Shown: positions 1-8,562, counted from the first letter of the stretch. The stretch is DNA of 64,000 nt from CAZJLP01 sp964546955 (GCA_964546955.1 CAZJLP010000008.1:1-64000), one strand, 5' to 3'. Program-made: numbers and translations. Notes: generated by a model from the sequence alone, not told the origin.

Positions 1-2
1 CC

Positions 3-1202
3 ACCTTCCGCTTCGCCACCAAAGTCCACGACCAGCAAACCGGCCTGGTCCAGTATAACCACCGTTACTACAGTCCCAAGCACGGTCGCTTCATCAATCG
101 CGACCCCATCGAGGAAATGGGCGGGGTGAATTTGTATGCGTACTGCGGAAACAATCCGACGAATGGATACGATATGCTCGGAATGGAGGACGCTGCTGCA
201 CGCGCCGCGAGGAAAGCACGAGAACAAGAGGCGTATGATTGGTATCTATCTGGGATAACGACCAGTGAGGAACCCAACATGCATGACGCCCAACAGGTCA
301 TGAACGAGTGGCTGGGCACCTACGAACTCGGCATCGATCAGAGCGTCCCAATGGACATGCGTAACATAGCTTACGCTACTTCGGGACGAGAAGGAGCGGC
401 TGCATGGGCCCGAGCGGCTGGAATTCCCGTAGTGCCCAGCGGTGGCGGTGCTGCATCTGCATCCGCTTCGACAAGCGCTACTCCACCACCCAGGGAGACC
501 GCTGATGGCAGATTTACGATCCGCTATATCAATTCATATGGCCCATCTGCGAACGCCTTCCGGCTGCCAGTCGCGATTGTGACACCAAACGAGCCGATCG
601 CGAACGCCGTTTTTGATATGAGCGGATCGGGGAATATGTTTTCCTCTGCCCCAAACAGTGCAGGACCGGGATTCTATACCGAGCCAGCCTCATGGGCTCG
701 AGTCGGCGAAATCCTGAATCCGATGACGCACCTCCGGAATATCGATGCTATGGTAGGAACGATAGCTGACGGTGCTGGCAGGATTGGTGATAAGCTTCTG
801 GGTGGTAGCGGACAGGGCGTTCGAAATGTGGTGCTTGTCGGTTCAATGTTTGCTGGACCTGGTCAAGGGCGAATCGCTGGTGTCGCAGAGAACGTAGCAC
901 CGAAGTTATTCAAGGACGCGCTGCAGCTATTCAAAAATACTGATCTAACGAAAGCCGGAAGGGCTCTGACTAAGCACCCGGAAGTGGTTAATGCCACAAA
1001 GGACACGCTGCGGCAAACATTGAGAACTGATCCGGCTTTAAACGACGCTGCGTCAGAGGTACTGAAGAGTATTTTGAGGAACGGAACGCAAACGATGCCT
1101 ACTTTGCCACGCTATGGTCCAGTCATCCAATACCAGATACCTCACGGCTTCGGCGCGCGCTGGACACAGGCCGGTGAGTTTATCGGGTTCATCAACCCAT
1201 AG
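3..1202 (+). CDS. RHS-repeat protein, C-terminal end (partial, 5' end outside window)
   Basis: The reading frame is open from the first bases. It starts with the end of an RHS-associated core: a Tyr-rich YNHRYYSP segment, then GRFINRDPI and LYAYCGNNPTNGYD, ending at DMLG near residue 60. RHS proteins form shells that carry a variable C-terminal effector, often a toxin, exported or released at the cell surface. About 340 residues follow the core, with a Gly/Ala/Ser linker near residue 150 and a hydrophobic Gly-rich stretch; the last residues are GARW-x(5)-FIGFINP. I cannot assign the tip to a toxin family. The tip has visibly lower GC than neighbouring genes, as expected for a swapped-in module. 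A small gene follows after 7 bp and may be its immunity partner. Confidence 0.85.
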   Translation, partial: TFRFATKVHDQQTGLVQYNHRYYSPKHGRFINRDPIEEMGGVNLYAYCGNNPTNGYDMLGMEDAAARAARKAREQEAYDWYLSGITTSEEPNMHDAQQVMNEWLGTYELGIDQSVPMDMRNIAYATSGREGAAAWARAAGIPVVPSGGGAASASASTSATPPPRETADGRFTIRYINSYGPSANAFRLPVAIVTPNEPIANAVFDMSGSGNMFSSAPNSAGPGFYTEPASWARVGEILNPMTHLRNIDAMVGTIADGAGRIGDKLLGGSGQGVRNVVLVGSMFAGPGQGRIAGVAENVAPKLFKDALQLFKNTDLTKAGRALTKHPEVVNATKDTLRQTLRTDPALNDAASEVLKSILRNGTQTMPTLPRYGPVIQYQIPHGFGARWTQAGEFIGFINP

Positions 1203-1209
1203 TATCAAT

Positions 1210-1437
1210 ATGAATCAGTCACATCAAGAGATCCACTTTCGTAAGTTTACCGACATCAACCGGGAAAATCCGCTGTTCGAGCTAGTTGATGGCGAGATCG
1301 TTTTGTTGGATATAGGCCTTTCGGATGCTGGCGTTCTAGAAGTCGCGTTCCACGAGGCCATATCGAACAGAGTGTTCAAAGCAGAGGAGCTATCTAATTT
1401 TCTAGATGAGGGAAAACGACTTGTTGCCTCGAGTTGA
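1210..1437 (+). CDS. Small acidic protein, candidate immunity protein for the RHS tip
   Basis: This encodes 75 aa beginning MNQSHQEIHF and rich in Glu and Asp, with no signal peptide or membrane segment. The ATG at 1210 lies 7 bp after the RHS stop codon, so translational coupling is likely. A longer frame from 1114 would overlap the RHS gene and is less likely. Small acidic cytoplasmic proteins directly behind an RHS variable tip are usually cognate immunity proteins; that role is inferred from position and composition only. GC is low compared with the surrounding chromosome, like the RHS tip, which suggests the two arrived together. Confidence 0.6.
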   Translation: MNQSHQEIHFRKFTDINRENPLFELVDGEIVLLDIGLSDAGVLEVAFHEAISNRVFKAEELSNFLDEGKRLVASS

Positions 1438-1514
1438 CGATCGTCTTGGCGCCGAGCGGCACACGCCGCGCCAGCGGCGAGCCACTGTCACGACGTCTGC
1501 TTCCTCCTGCACTT

Positions 1515-1615
1515 CCCGCGTATGCGGGATCGCTCCGTCCGGTAGAGTGCGACGGGCGCGGCACCGGCACTTGAGGCGCGAGGGGTCGCGCCTCGGCCAC
1601 CTCGCTGTCGCGAGG
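1515..1615. repeat. Run of three perfect hairpins in the RHS / nupC gap
   Basis: Between the small gene (end 1437) and nupC (end 1689) lie three consecutive perfect stems. One has 5-bp arms at 1515-1519/1524-1528, one has 9-bp arms at 1573-1581/1586-1594 with a GGGG loop, and one has 6-bp arms at 1600-1605/1610-1615. No U-tract follows, so these are not classical terminators, but they sit between convergent genes. I see no gene in the gap. Confidence 0.45.
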
Positions 1616-1688
1616 CTCCGTGTCCGATGTGAAGTGCCCGCGCCTTGAGCTGAACCCGGCTGGGTGCCGGACTCGGCCAACTATAAGG

Positions 1689-2987
1689 TTACGTCAGCAT
1701 TCCCGCAATGGCAGCGCCGAGGAAACAGGCGAGGCTTCCGCCGATCAGCGCTTTGACGCCTAGCTTCGCCAGTGTCGACCGCTGGTTGGGCGCCAGCACG
1801 CCGATGCCGCCGACCTGGATTCCGATCGAGGCGATGTTGGAAAAACCACACAGCGCGTAGGTCAGGATGATGATGGCGCGAGGATCGGCGATTGCGCCCG
1901 AGGCTTTGAGTTTGCTGAGCGTGCCGTAGGCATAGAACTCATTGAGAATCGTTTTTTCTCCAATGAGCTGACCCGAAATGGTCAGGAGGCCCGAATCGAT
2001 CCCCATCAGCCAGGCCAGGGGCGCAAAAAGAATTCCGAGCACAAGCTGAAGGGAAAGTTCCGTGTAACGCCCCCCGGTCCAGCCGGCAATTCGTTCGTTG
2101 AGGCCGGTCCAGCTTCCCAGCCCGCCCGACAACATCCAATTCGCCAAAGCGATCATTGCGGTGAATACGAGCAGCATGGCACCGACGTTGACGGCCAGCT
2201 TGACTCCGTCGGTGGTGCCGCTGGCGATCGCCTCCAGGGCATTCGCGCCGATGCGCTCCTTGTTCACTTCCAAGGCCTGATCGATCGGTTCGGTCTGGGG
2301 CAGGAGCATTTTGGCCAGGTAGAGCGATGCGGGGGCGGACATGATCGAGGCGGTGATGAGGTGCTTTGCGAACAGCAGCCGCTGGGCCGGGTCGTCTCCC
2401 CCCAGCATCCCAATATAGGCAACGAGGACCGCGCCGGCGATGTTGGCCATGCCGCCGATCATCACGGCCAGCAACTCGGACCGGGTCATGGTGGCGAGGT
2501 AGGGCTTGATCAGCAGCGGCGCTTCCGTCTGGCCGAGAAATATGTTCGCCGAGGCGCTCAGGCTTTCGGCGCCGGAGAGGTTCATCGCCTTGGACATGAG
2601 CCAGGCGAAGGCGTAAACGATCCGCTGGAGTATCCCGAGGTAAAATAGAAGAGACGTGAGAGCTGAGAAGAAGACGATCGTCGGGAGCACGTTGAAGGCG
2701 AAGAGAAAGCCGAAAGACTTTTTGTCCGTGATGAGATTCCCAAAAAGGAACTCCGCGCCCGCGCTATTGAAATCCAGAATCTTGACGAAAAATTGCCCCG
2801 TGGCGTCGATGGTCATTCTGACCCACGGCACATGCAGCACGAGCACTCCCAGGATGATTTGCAGGGCGAGCCCGGCGCCGACCAACTTCCACGGGATCGC
2901 GCGGCGGTTTTCGCTGAACAAAACAGCGATGCCTAGAAATGCCAGGATTCCGATCAAGCCGCGGATGACGTGCGTCAGTTGCTCCAT
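1689..2987 (-). CDS. nupC: NupC-type concentrative nucleoside transporter
   Basis: The 432-aa membrane protein is similar in length and layout to E. coli NupC, which imports nucleosides together with cations. It has an N-terminal Nucleos_tra2-type helix pair, a gate segment around GNLITDKKSFGFLFAFNVLP, the ILGQTEAPLLIKPY motif typical of the family (NupC has LGQSE), and the C-terminal ALCGFSNIASIGIQVGG motif. I chose the ATG at 2987 (MEQLTHVIRG), which matches the NupC N-terminus; an upstream start at 3056 would add 23 residues without hydrophobic character. The gene diverges from the carbonic anhydrase gene with 74 bp between starts. Confidence 0.93.
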   Translation of the reverse strand: MEQLTHVIRGLIGILAFLGIAVLFSENRRAIPWKLVGAGLALQIILGVLVLHVPWVRMTIDATGQFFVKILDFNSAGAEFLFGNLITDKKSFGFLFAFNVLPTIVFFSALTSLLFYLGILQRIVYAFAWLMSKAMNLSGAESLSASANIFLGQTEAPLLIKPYLATMTRSELLAVMIGGMANIAGAVLVAYIGMLGGDDPAQRLLFAKHLITASIMSAPASLYLAKMLLPQTEPIDQALEVNKERIGANALEAIASGTTDGVKLAVNVGAMLLVFTAMIALANWMLSGGLGSWTGLNERIAGWTGGRYTELSLQLVLGILFAPLAWLMGIDSGLLTISGQLIGEKTILNEFYAYGTLSKLKASGAIADPRAIIILTYALCGFSNIASIGIQVGGIGVLAPNQRSTLAKLGVKALIGGSLACFLGAAIAGMLT

Positions 2988-3061
2988 GGGAATTTGCAGG
3001 AAAGAGGTACCGGCATGCGCGAGCTTGCGAAGAGCGGCGGTCGGAGCGAGAACCAAGTCGC

Positions 3062-3589
3062 ATGACCGTCCAGGAACGCCTCGCTTTGCATCTCGTGAAA
3101 AAGCCGGACACCGCCCGGGCGCTTTGGGTGGCCGCGAATGCCACCGTGATCGGGGATGTCACGCTGGCCGCGCAGAGCAGCGTGTTCTACGGTGCCGTGT
3201 TGCGAGGCGACATCGCCAGAATCGCGGTTGGCGAGGGGACGAATTTGCAGGATAATGTAATCGTGCACCTAGCCGACGATCTCGACGCGGTGATCGGCGC
3301 GTGGTGCACCGTCGGCCATGCCGCGATTGTTCACGCGTGCACGATCGAAGACGAATGTCTGATCGGGATGGGCGCGACCGTCCTCGACGGAGCCCGCATC
3401 GGGGCGCGCAGCATCGTCGGGGCGGGAGCGGTGGTTACGCCCAAAACGATCGTTCCGCCTGGGTCGATGGTCTTGGGCGCCCCGGCCAAGGTGACCCGGT
3501 TGCTATCGGAAGAAGAACAGCGGGGAATTCGCCGGTGGGCCGAGAAGTATACGGCGGTCGCAGCCGCCCATGCGGCGTTGGGACGGTGA
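3062..3589 (+). CDS. Gamma carbonic anhydrase family protein
   Basis: This 175-aa protein is made of hexapeptide repeats (V/I-G-x-x-x pattern) forming a left-handed beta helix with a short C-terminal helix. Three histidines expected to bind the metal in gamma-class carbonic anhydrases are present at about residues 69, 86 and 91 (VHL, GHAA, VHA), with the usual 4-residue gap between the last two. Family members hydrate CO2 or are inactive relatives such as YrdA/PaaY, so catalysis is not certain. The N-terminal WVAANATVIGDV and RGDIARIAVGEGTNLQDN segments are typical. Likely cytoplasmic trimer. Confidence 0.9.
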   Translation: MTVQERLALHLVKKPDTARALWVAANATVIGDVTLAAQSSVFYGAVLRGDIARIAVGEGTNLQDNVIVHLADDLDAVIGAWCTVGHAAIVHACTIEDECLIGMGATVLDGARIGARSIVGAGAVVTPKTIVPPGSMVLGAPAKVTRLLSEEEQRGIRRWAEKYTAVAAAHAALGR

Positions 3590-3643
3590 CGAGGCGTTAA
3601 CTCTGTAGAACCCGGTCACCTTCGTGCTGACGGTATCCAGCGC

Positions 3644-3664
3644 GGCGGATTAGGATAATCCGCC
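3644..3664. terminator. Hairpin between convergent genes
   Basis: A perfect 9-bp stem (GGCGGATTA) with a 3-nt loop lies between the carbonic anhydrase stop at 3589 and the metF stop at 3687. It has no T-tract on either side, so it may be a weak bidirectional terminator or an RNA-end stabiliser. Confidence 0.45.
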
Positions 3665-3686
3665 CTCCACGGCGCGGCGCCAGCGG

Positions 3687-4568
3687 CTATGCCGCCAGAC
3701 CCGCGGCCAGCGCCAACGCTGACTTCGCGCGATTTAGAATGTACAGGTGATAACCTGGGGCTCCCTGTTGCAGGAGGTCGCGGATTTGAGCGAGCGACCA
3801 ATCGATCCCGACGGATTCCACCGCTTCGGTATGGTCGCCGGCGGCTTCGAGCCGCTTGACCAGTTTCGCCGGAAGCGACGCGCCGCACATTTGGGTGAAA
3901 CGCTGAATTTGTTTTAGCGAGAGCACGGTCATGATTCCCGGAACGATCGGAACCTGGATGCCACGAGCTCGGCATTTCTCGACGAAGCGATAATACACCG
4001 CGTTGTCGAAGAAGAGCTGCGTGGTCACGAAATCTGCGCCGGCATCCACCTTGCGCTTCAAATTGTCCAGATCGATGTCCAGCGAGGGCGCTTCCGGATG
4101 TTTTTCCGGATAACCGCCCACACCGAGGCAAAAGTCGGCGTGACGCGCTTTGAGCAAGGCCGCGAGGTCGCTGCCGTAGCGTAGCCCATCCTTCGCAACT
4201 TGGAATTCCGTCGCCCCTTTTGGCGGGTCGCCGCGGAGTGTCATGATATTTCGAAAACCTCCCGCGTAGATGCGATCCGCCACCTCGTTCAACTCGTCGC
4301 GGGAATGACCCACACACGTCAGATGGGGCATGACTGTGAAGCCCAGCTCAGTCTTCAGCAGTGCGCTCACTTGGGCCGTTCGCTCGCGTGTGCTGCCGCC
4401 CGCGCCATAAGTGACGGAGACAAAATCGGGCTCGATCCGTTTCAGTACGCCGGCGGTCGCGCGCAGGTTAACGACGCCCTCGTCGTCTTTGGGAGGGAAG
4501 AACTCAAGCGAGCGCAGCGGACGACGCTTTTCGGCAAATAGCTGAGAGATCGGGCGGTCGGGATTCAT
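3687..4568 (-). CDS. metF: 5,10-methylenetetrahydrofolate reductase
   Basis: The 293-aa protein, the usual bacterial length, is an FAD-dependent TIM barrel that reduces methylene-THF to methyl-THF for methionine synthesis. The catalytic Glu lies in the SLEFFPPK motif (about residue 22). SVTYGAGGSTRERT follows for folate/FAD contact, then HLTCVGHSRDEL and the FVTTQLFFDN segment. It is transcribed alone. A strong 10-bp inverted repeat sits just upstream of the start codon (separate entry), suggesting repression according to methionine-cycle status. Confidence 0.96.
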   Translation of the reverse strand: MNPDRPISQLFAEKRRPLRSLEFFPPKDDEGVVNLRATAGVLKRIEPDFVSVTYGAGGSTRERTAQVSALLKTELGFTVMPHLTCVGHSRDELNEVADRIYAGGFRNIMTLRGDPPKGATEFQVAKDGLRYGSDLAALLKARHADFCLGVGGYPEKHPEAPSLDIDLDNLKRKVDAGADFVTTQLFFDNAVYYRFVEKCRARGIQVPIVPGIMTVLSLKQIQRFTQMCGASLPAKLVKRLEAAGDHTEAVESVGIDWSLAQIRDLLQQGAPGYHLYILNRAKSALALAAGLAA

Positions 4569-4575
4569 TCAGTTA

Positions 4576-4605
4576 CATATCAACACATGCGGATTTGTTG
4601 ATATG
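4576..4605. promoter_or_regulatory. Perfect inverted repeat upstream of metF (probable operator)
   Basis: Arms CATATCAACA (4576-4585) and TGTTGATATG (4596-4605) are perfect inverted repeats with a 10-bp spacer, so the half-sites are 20 bp apart centre to centre, two helical turns. The site ends 7 bp before the metF ATG. AT-rich ATATCAA/TTGATAT palindromes are reminiscent of ArsR-family operators at methionine-cycle genes, from memory only. An RNA hairpin covering the ribosome-binding region is the alternative. Confidence 0.6.
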
Positions 4606-4844
4606 AAGTAAAGCTCGTTCGGGAGAGGAACCCACTAATTCACGCTAATCCGGACTGGCACGGGACCGAGCAGTGGGACCAGCGTTTTGGTGACGTGGCG
4701 AGGCTAGTGGGTGACGGGTGGGGCTTTGGCATTCCTCCGACCCGGTGCGATGCTTTCATTGTGACCACTAGTGGTTTCGCTTACGGGTCCGGGCTGGACG
4801 TGGACTATCGGCGGAGGCACTGTCCCGCGAGTCTCCCATATCCC

Positions 4845-5921
4845 ATGAAAAATCCCCTCTTCCACGCCGCGTTAGCGGTGCTTTGCCTGGCTGTTAGTCC
4901 CTTCCTGCGCGCGGCCGAGACGGCCCCGACACGGACGCTCGATATTTATTGGGTCGATGTCGAAGGTGGCGCGGCCACATTGATTGTGACTCCGTCGGGC
5001 GAATCGCTGCTCGTCGATTCCGGAAACCCCGGGGCGCGCGATTCAGGGCGTATCCACAAGGTCGCGACGGAGGTCGCGGGTCTGAAGAAAATCGATCATC
5101 TGGTCACCACGCATTTCCACATCGATCACTTTGGCGGGGCGGCCGAGTTGTCCGCTCTTATTCCCATCGGAACGGTTCACGACAAAGGACTGCCCGCCGG
5201 AGACCCCGATGGCCGCGCCGATCGCAACGGCCTTTGGGTGAAGTCCAGCCAGCCTTACCGGGAATTCAAAGCGGACAAACGCTCCGTGATCAAAGCAGGG
5301 GATGAGATCGCCCTGCGGCAAACCGCGGGCCAGCCCAAGCTGGTGGTGCGCTGCCTCGCGGCGAACCAGAACTACGTCGACGCGCCGAAAGGAACCGAGC
5401 GAAATCCGCTGACCGACACGTTGGAAAAGCGCGAAAAGGACACGACGGATAATGCCAACAGCGTGGTTCTGCTGCTCGAGTTCGGGGCCTTTCGCTTTTT
5501 CGACGGTGGCGACCTGACCTGGAATGAGGAGGGAGATTTGGTCGCGCCATTAAACCGCGTCGGGCAGGTGGATGTTTATCAGACGAACCATCATGGGCGC
5601 CACGATAGCAACAACACCGTGCTCATCCATAGCCTCGCGCCGACGGTCTCGATCATGAACAACGGCGCCAAAAAGGGCACCGCGCCGGCCTGCATGGCGG
5701 CGCTGAAGTCATCGCCCGGGATCAAGGCGATGTACCAGGTCCACAAGAACGTCCGTCCCAATGAAGAGGCGGTCAATACAGCGGATGAACTGATCGCCAA
5801 CCACGACGAGAAATGCGCGGGTCACTTCATCAAGCTGTCAGTCGACCCGTCGGGCAAAACGTACACGGTGGCGATCCCAGCCAGCGGTCATGCTCGGACC
5901 TTCGAAACCCGCGCCAAGTAG
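4845..5921 (+). CDS. Secreted metallo-beta-lactamase-fold hydrolase
   Basis: The 358-aa protein begins with a signal peptide (MKNPLFHAAL, hydrophobic core, cleavage near LRAAE). Residues 33-60 form the first MBL strands ending in LLVDSGN. The zinc motif HFHIDH is at residues 90-95. Later metal-ligand regions are likely DGGDLTW and TNHHGRHDS. The fold family hydrolyses diverse esters and lactams; this type resembles the ComEC/Rec2-like MBL domain, and the substrate is unknown. I chose the ATG at 4845 because it directly precedes the signal peptide; a longer frame from 4695 would bury it. Confidence 0.85.
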   Translation: MKNPLFHAALAVLCLAVSPFLRAAETAPTRTLDIYWVDVEGGAATLIVTPSGESLLVDSGNPGARDSGRIHKVATEVAGLKKIDHLVTTHFHIDHFGGAAELSALIPIGTVHDKGLPAGDPDGRADRNGLWVKSSQPYREFKADKRSVIKAGDEIALRQTAGQPKLVVRCLAANQNYVDAPKGTERNPLTDTLEKREKDTTDNANSVVLLLEFGAFRFFDGGDLTWNEEGDLVAPLNRVGQVDVYQTNHHGRHDSNNTVLIHSLAPTVSIMNNGAKKGTAPACMAALKSSPGIKAMYQVHKNVRPNEEAVNTADELIANHDEKCAGHFIKLSVDPSGKTYTVAIPASGHARTFETRAK

Positions 5922-5945
5922 GCTGCGTGACAGCACTGACGGATT

Positions 5946-6039
5946 GAGGTGGAACGCGACCTCCGGGCGCGTTGGTTTGGAGTCCGCGTAGCTCGTAGAA
6001 ATACGTCAAATAGCGCGTTCGGAGATCGCGCTCCACCTC
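5946..6039. repeat. Palindromic repeat element, copy 1 (94 bp)
   Basis: The ends are imperfect inverted repeats beginning GAGGTGGA-x-CGCG. The whole element matches, in reverse orientation, the copy at 8563-8654 with only a handful of differences. It lies between the MBL gene and the terminator of the Spy-like gene. It is non-coding and has the shape of a short non-autonomous palindromic element. Confidence 0.8.
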
Positions 6040-6073
6040 GACCACAAGTCCGGAGGCTTCGGCTACCTTTTCT

Positions 6074-6108
6074 GCAAAAAAAAGCGCCGCGATCCGATCG
6101 CGGCGCTT
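6074..6108 (-). terminator. Intrinsic terminator of the Spy-like gene
   Basis: A perfect GC-rich stem (AAGCGCCGCGATC and its complement) is followed on the minus strand by a run of eight T. It lies 35 bp downstream of the stop codon at 6143. Confidence 0.85.
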
Positions 6109-6142
6109 GAGAGTGTCACCACGTGCAGCCTTGGCCGTCGAT

Positions 6143-6586
6143 TTACTCCTTGGCTTTGGCCTTGTCGCCCTTGCCTTCGCCACCTTTGCCGCGGCGTCCC
6201 ATTTCCTCGCGCATGGCTTTGAACTCGGCGGCCTGTTCGGCGGTCAGGATGGGCACGACTTTAGTGGAAGTCGCTTCATTGAGCTCACGTGCTTTCGCGC
6301 GCCGCTCCTCTTGGGGCAGGTCCGCGAGCTTCTGCATCTGCGCGCGTTGTTCCGCGAAGATAGGTTCGAGTTTGGCGACTTGCTCGTCGGTGAGCTTGAG
6401 GCGCTCTTTCAGGCGGGGAAGTTGATCGCCGCCGCCGCGGCGGCCGCCGCCCTTTTCGGCTCTCTCAGCCTTTTCCGCTTTTTCGCCGGAAGGGGCGTCA
6501 GCGGGCTGAGCGTAGGTGAACGATGCGACGGAAAAAGCGACCAGCGATGCGCCGATGCGGAATAGGGAGATTTTTGGGGATTTCAT
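6143..6586 (-). CDS. Spy/CpxP-like periplasmic protein with LTxxQ motifs
   Basis: The 147-aa protein starts at the ATG at 6586 with a signal peptide (MKSPKISLFRIG, hydrophobic stretch, SFTYAQP). The mature part is highly charged: a Glu/Lys/Gly-rich linker (residues 27-52), then two helical LTxxQ-type motifs, LKLTDEQVAKLEPIF and ILTAEQAAEFKAM, and a Lys/Gly-rich tail. Spy and CpxP proteins with these motifs are small periplasmic chaperones or stress sensors; the exact role here is inferred. The upstream extension to 6823 is not supported. A strong terminator follows. Confidence 0.8.
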   Translation of the reverse strand: MKSPKISLFRIGASLVAFSVASFTYAQPADAPSGEKAEKAERAEKGGGRRGGGDQLPRLKERLKLTDEQVAKLEPIFAEQRAQMQKLADLPQEERRAKARELNEATSTKVVPILTAEQAAEFKAMREEMGRRGKGGEGKGDKAKAKE

Positions 6587-6723
6587 AGTTTGTACGTCAG
6601 TAGTTTGACGCGGGTAATAGGTAAAAGGTTTCGGTATTTCGCAATTTAAAGCGGGCGAGCAGCTTCTGTGCTTTGGAACATTGTCGGGAGAGGAGGAACC
6701 AAGGGCAACGAACCCATCGCCCC

Positions 6724-7029
6724 ATGGAAGCCCAAGATTTTCAAGCCTTGCACGGACAGGCCGTGCTCGTCGTCCCGCCCGAGAATGTCCATCGGAACCC
6801 GCCTGTCGGAGTTCGCGGGACATTGCTAGTGAAAGAAGTGGCGGATGCGCGCGATGGCTGCGTGGCGGAAATTTCGATCTCGATGCCGGATATGTTTTCG
6901 GAGCGGGCGCAGGAGAAAGTCATTCGACTGACGGCCCGCGACCTCGAAAACCTGCTCCGCACCGATCACCACGGCGGTTATGTGCTGGCGCTGAATGAGG
7001 ACTTGAATCCCTCGGTTCGCCTGCGCTGA
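6724..7029 (+). CDS. Hypothetical cytoplasmic protein (101 aa)
   Basis: The protein starts at MEAQDFQALHG and shows alternating hydrophobic strands (AVLVVPP, VRGTLLVKEV, CVAEISISM), suggesting a small beta-rich fold of PilZ-like or barrel type. It has no signal peptide. I do not recognise the family. The next gene starts 8 bp after the stop codon, so the two are probably co-transcribed. Codon use matches the neighbours. Confidence 0.65.
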   Translation: MEAQDFQALHGQAVLVVPPENVHRNPPVGVRGTLLVKEVADARDGCVAEISISMPDMFSERAQEKVIRLTARDLENLLRTDHHGGYVLALNEDLNPSVRLR

Positions 7030-7037
7030 CTGCCGTC

Positions 7038-7538
7038 ATGGCTCTATTCGGATCGCTCGCCACCGTGCGGGCACAACTTGGCGGCGCGGAACAGTTTCGC
7101 TCCACGTTCGCGTATTTGGAAGACGCGGTGCGCGCGGGTAGCGCGCCGTACCAGCGGTTATTCAATTTTGCGGTCGGCAAGAACGAACGGCTCGATCTCC
7201 AGGATGGAGCGTTTGCGCTCGAGCAAGTGTATCCCTCGAAACCGCGTTCGGAGGGTTTCTTTGAGTCTCATCTTGCCTATATCGACGTGCAAGTGGTGTT
7301 GGCGGGTGAGGAGTGGATCGAGCTCGCCGACATTTCGCGTCTGTCGCTCAAAGAAGACTGCACGCCCGCCAAGGACGTCCTAGTTTACCATATGTTTGAG
7401 CGCGCCTCCCGGCTCCGCATGACCGCAGGCGACGTCGCCATCTTTTTCCCGGTCGACGGCCACATGGGGGGCTTGTCGATCGATGCGTCCACCGTGATGC
7501 GGAAAATCGTGGTAAAGGTTCCTGTAGTTAAGGTGTAA
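7038..7538 (+). CDS. YhcH/YjgK/YiaL (EbgC-like) family protein
   Basis: This 166-aa cupin-fold protein belongs to the DUF386 family of YhcH and EbgC. Diagnostic segments are the early GSL, the FESHLAYIDVQVVLAGEEWIEL block (in family members H-x-x-x-x-D-x-Q), and the C-terminal GDVAIFFPVDGHMGGL block with its histidine. The conserved His, Asp and Gln residues bind a metal in structures. Relatives act on sialic acid or other sugars, as a beta-galactosidase accessory or a sugar anomerase. The substrate here cannot be told. It lies 8 bp after the preceding hypothetical gene. Confidence 0.88.
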   Translation: MALFGSLATVRAQLGGAEQFRSTFAYLEDAVRAGSAPYQRLFNFAVGKNERLDLQDGAFALEQVYPSKPRSEGFFESHLAYIDVQVVLAGEEWIELADISRLSLKEDCTPAKDVLVYHMFERASRLRMTAGDVAIFFPVDGHMGGLSIDASTVMRKIVVKVPVVKV

Positions 7539-7643
7539 ATAACGAGCGGACGGCAGGGAAGGGTTGTCATTCATTTCCGTCCGCTTCGGGCTCGTACGGG
7601 TGAGCGCTCGTATCGCGATCGCACACCTATCCCGGATACTGGA

Positions 7644-8513
7644 ATGAACTACCGGCATCATTTTCACGCAGGCAATTTCGCGGATGTCTTCAAACACGCG
7701 TTGCTCATCCAGCTCGCGCAGGGACTTCAGAAAAAAGACAAAGGATTTCTCTACCTCGACACGCACGCCGGGCGCGGACACTACGATCTGGATGCGGCGG
7801 CGGTAGGGGATAGGTTGGCGCGGCTTCCTGAGCATCCCGCGGGAATCGGTCGATTGTGGCCGCGAGACGACTTGCCACCCGCGCTGAGTCAGTATGTGCA
7901 GCTCTTGCGCGAGTTCGATCGAACGGAAGGAAACCTTTCAGGGGGCCTTAGATTTTATCCCGGCTCGCCAGAAATTGTCAGGAGCCTGGCCCGCCAACAA
8001 GACCGTCTAGCGCTGTGCGAAAAGCACCCGGACGAATTCGGCGCGCTCGACGCACGCATGGGAGGACAGCCGCGGGTGTCCGTGCACGCGATCGACGGCT
8101 ACACGGCGGTCCGCGGCATGTTGCCTCCCGCGGAGAAGCGAGCGTTGATTTTGATCGACCCTCCTTATGAGGACAAACACGAGTTCGGTTTCATCGCGCA
8201 CGCCTTGGCCGAAGGTCTGCGACGTTTCCCCAGCGGCACGTACGCCGTTTGGTATCCTTTGACCGAGCGCGCTCGCGTGGAGGACTTTTTGGCGGAAACG
8301 GCCGCGCTCCACGCCGAACCGATGTTCGCGGCGGAAGTAACGGTCGTGGGTCCCGATTCTCCGACCAAAATGAAAGGGTGTGGCCTTCTCGTGATCAATC
8401 CACCGTGGCAGGTGGATCGCGTGATTTCGCCTTTGCTGCCGTATCTGTGCAAAGTGCTCGCGCAGGAGCCGGGAGGGGAGCATCGGCTGAGGTGGTTGGT
8501 GCCGGAGCGGTAG
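7644..8513 (+). CDS. rlmJ: 23S rRNA (adenine-N6)-methyltransferase RlmJ
   Basis: This 289-aa SAM-dependent enzyme methylates adenine 2030 of 23S rRNA in E. coli. The N-terminus MNYRHHFHAGNFADVFKH is nearly identical across the family, followed by FLYLDTHAGRG for SAM binding and the catalytic IDPPYED motif near residue 172. The length matches RlmJ (about 280 aa). It is transcribed alone, followed by a palindromic repeat. Confidence 0.95.
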   Translation: MNYRHHFHAGNFADVFKHALLIQLAQGLQKKDKGFLYLDTHAGRGHYDLDAAAVGDRLARLPEHPAGIGRLWPRDDLPPALSQYVQLLREFDRTEGNLSGGLRFYPGSPEIVRSLARQQDRLALCEKHPDEFGALDARMGGQPRVSVHAIDGYTAVRGMLPPAEKRALILIDPPYEDKHEFGFIAHALAEGLRRFPSGTYAVWYPLTERARVEDFLAETAALHAEPMFAAEVTVVGPDSPTKMKGCGLLVINPPWQVDRVISPLLPYLCKVLAQEPGGEHRLRWLVPER

Positions 8514-8562
8514 ATGGGGTGGGCTTGGATCGTGTCTTTAAGCTTTGAAAAACGACCGTTCT

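Noticed and set aside
4569..4640. SAM riboswitch upstream of metF
   Set aside because: The leader is only a simple palindrome; no conserved riboswitch core is present.
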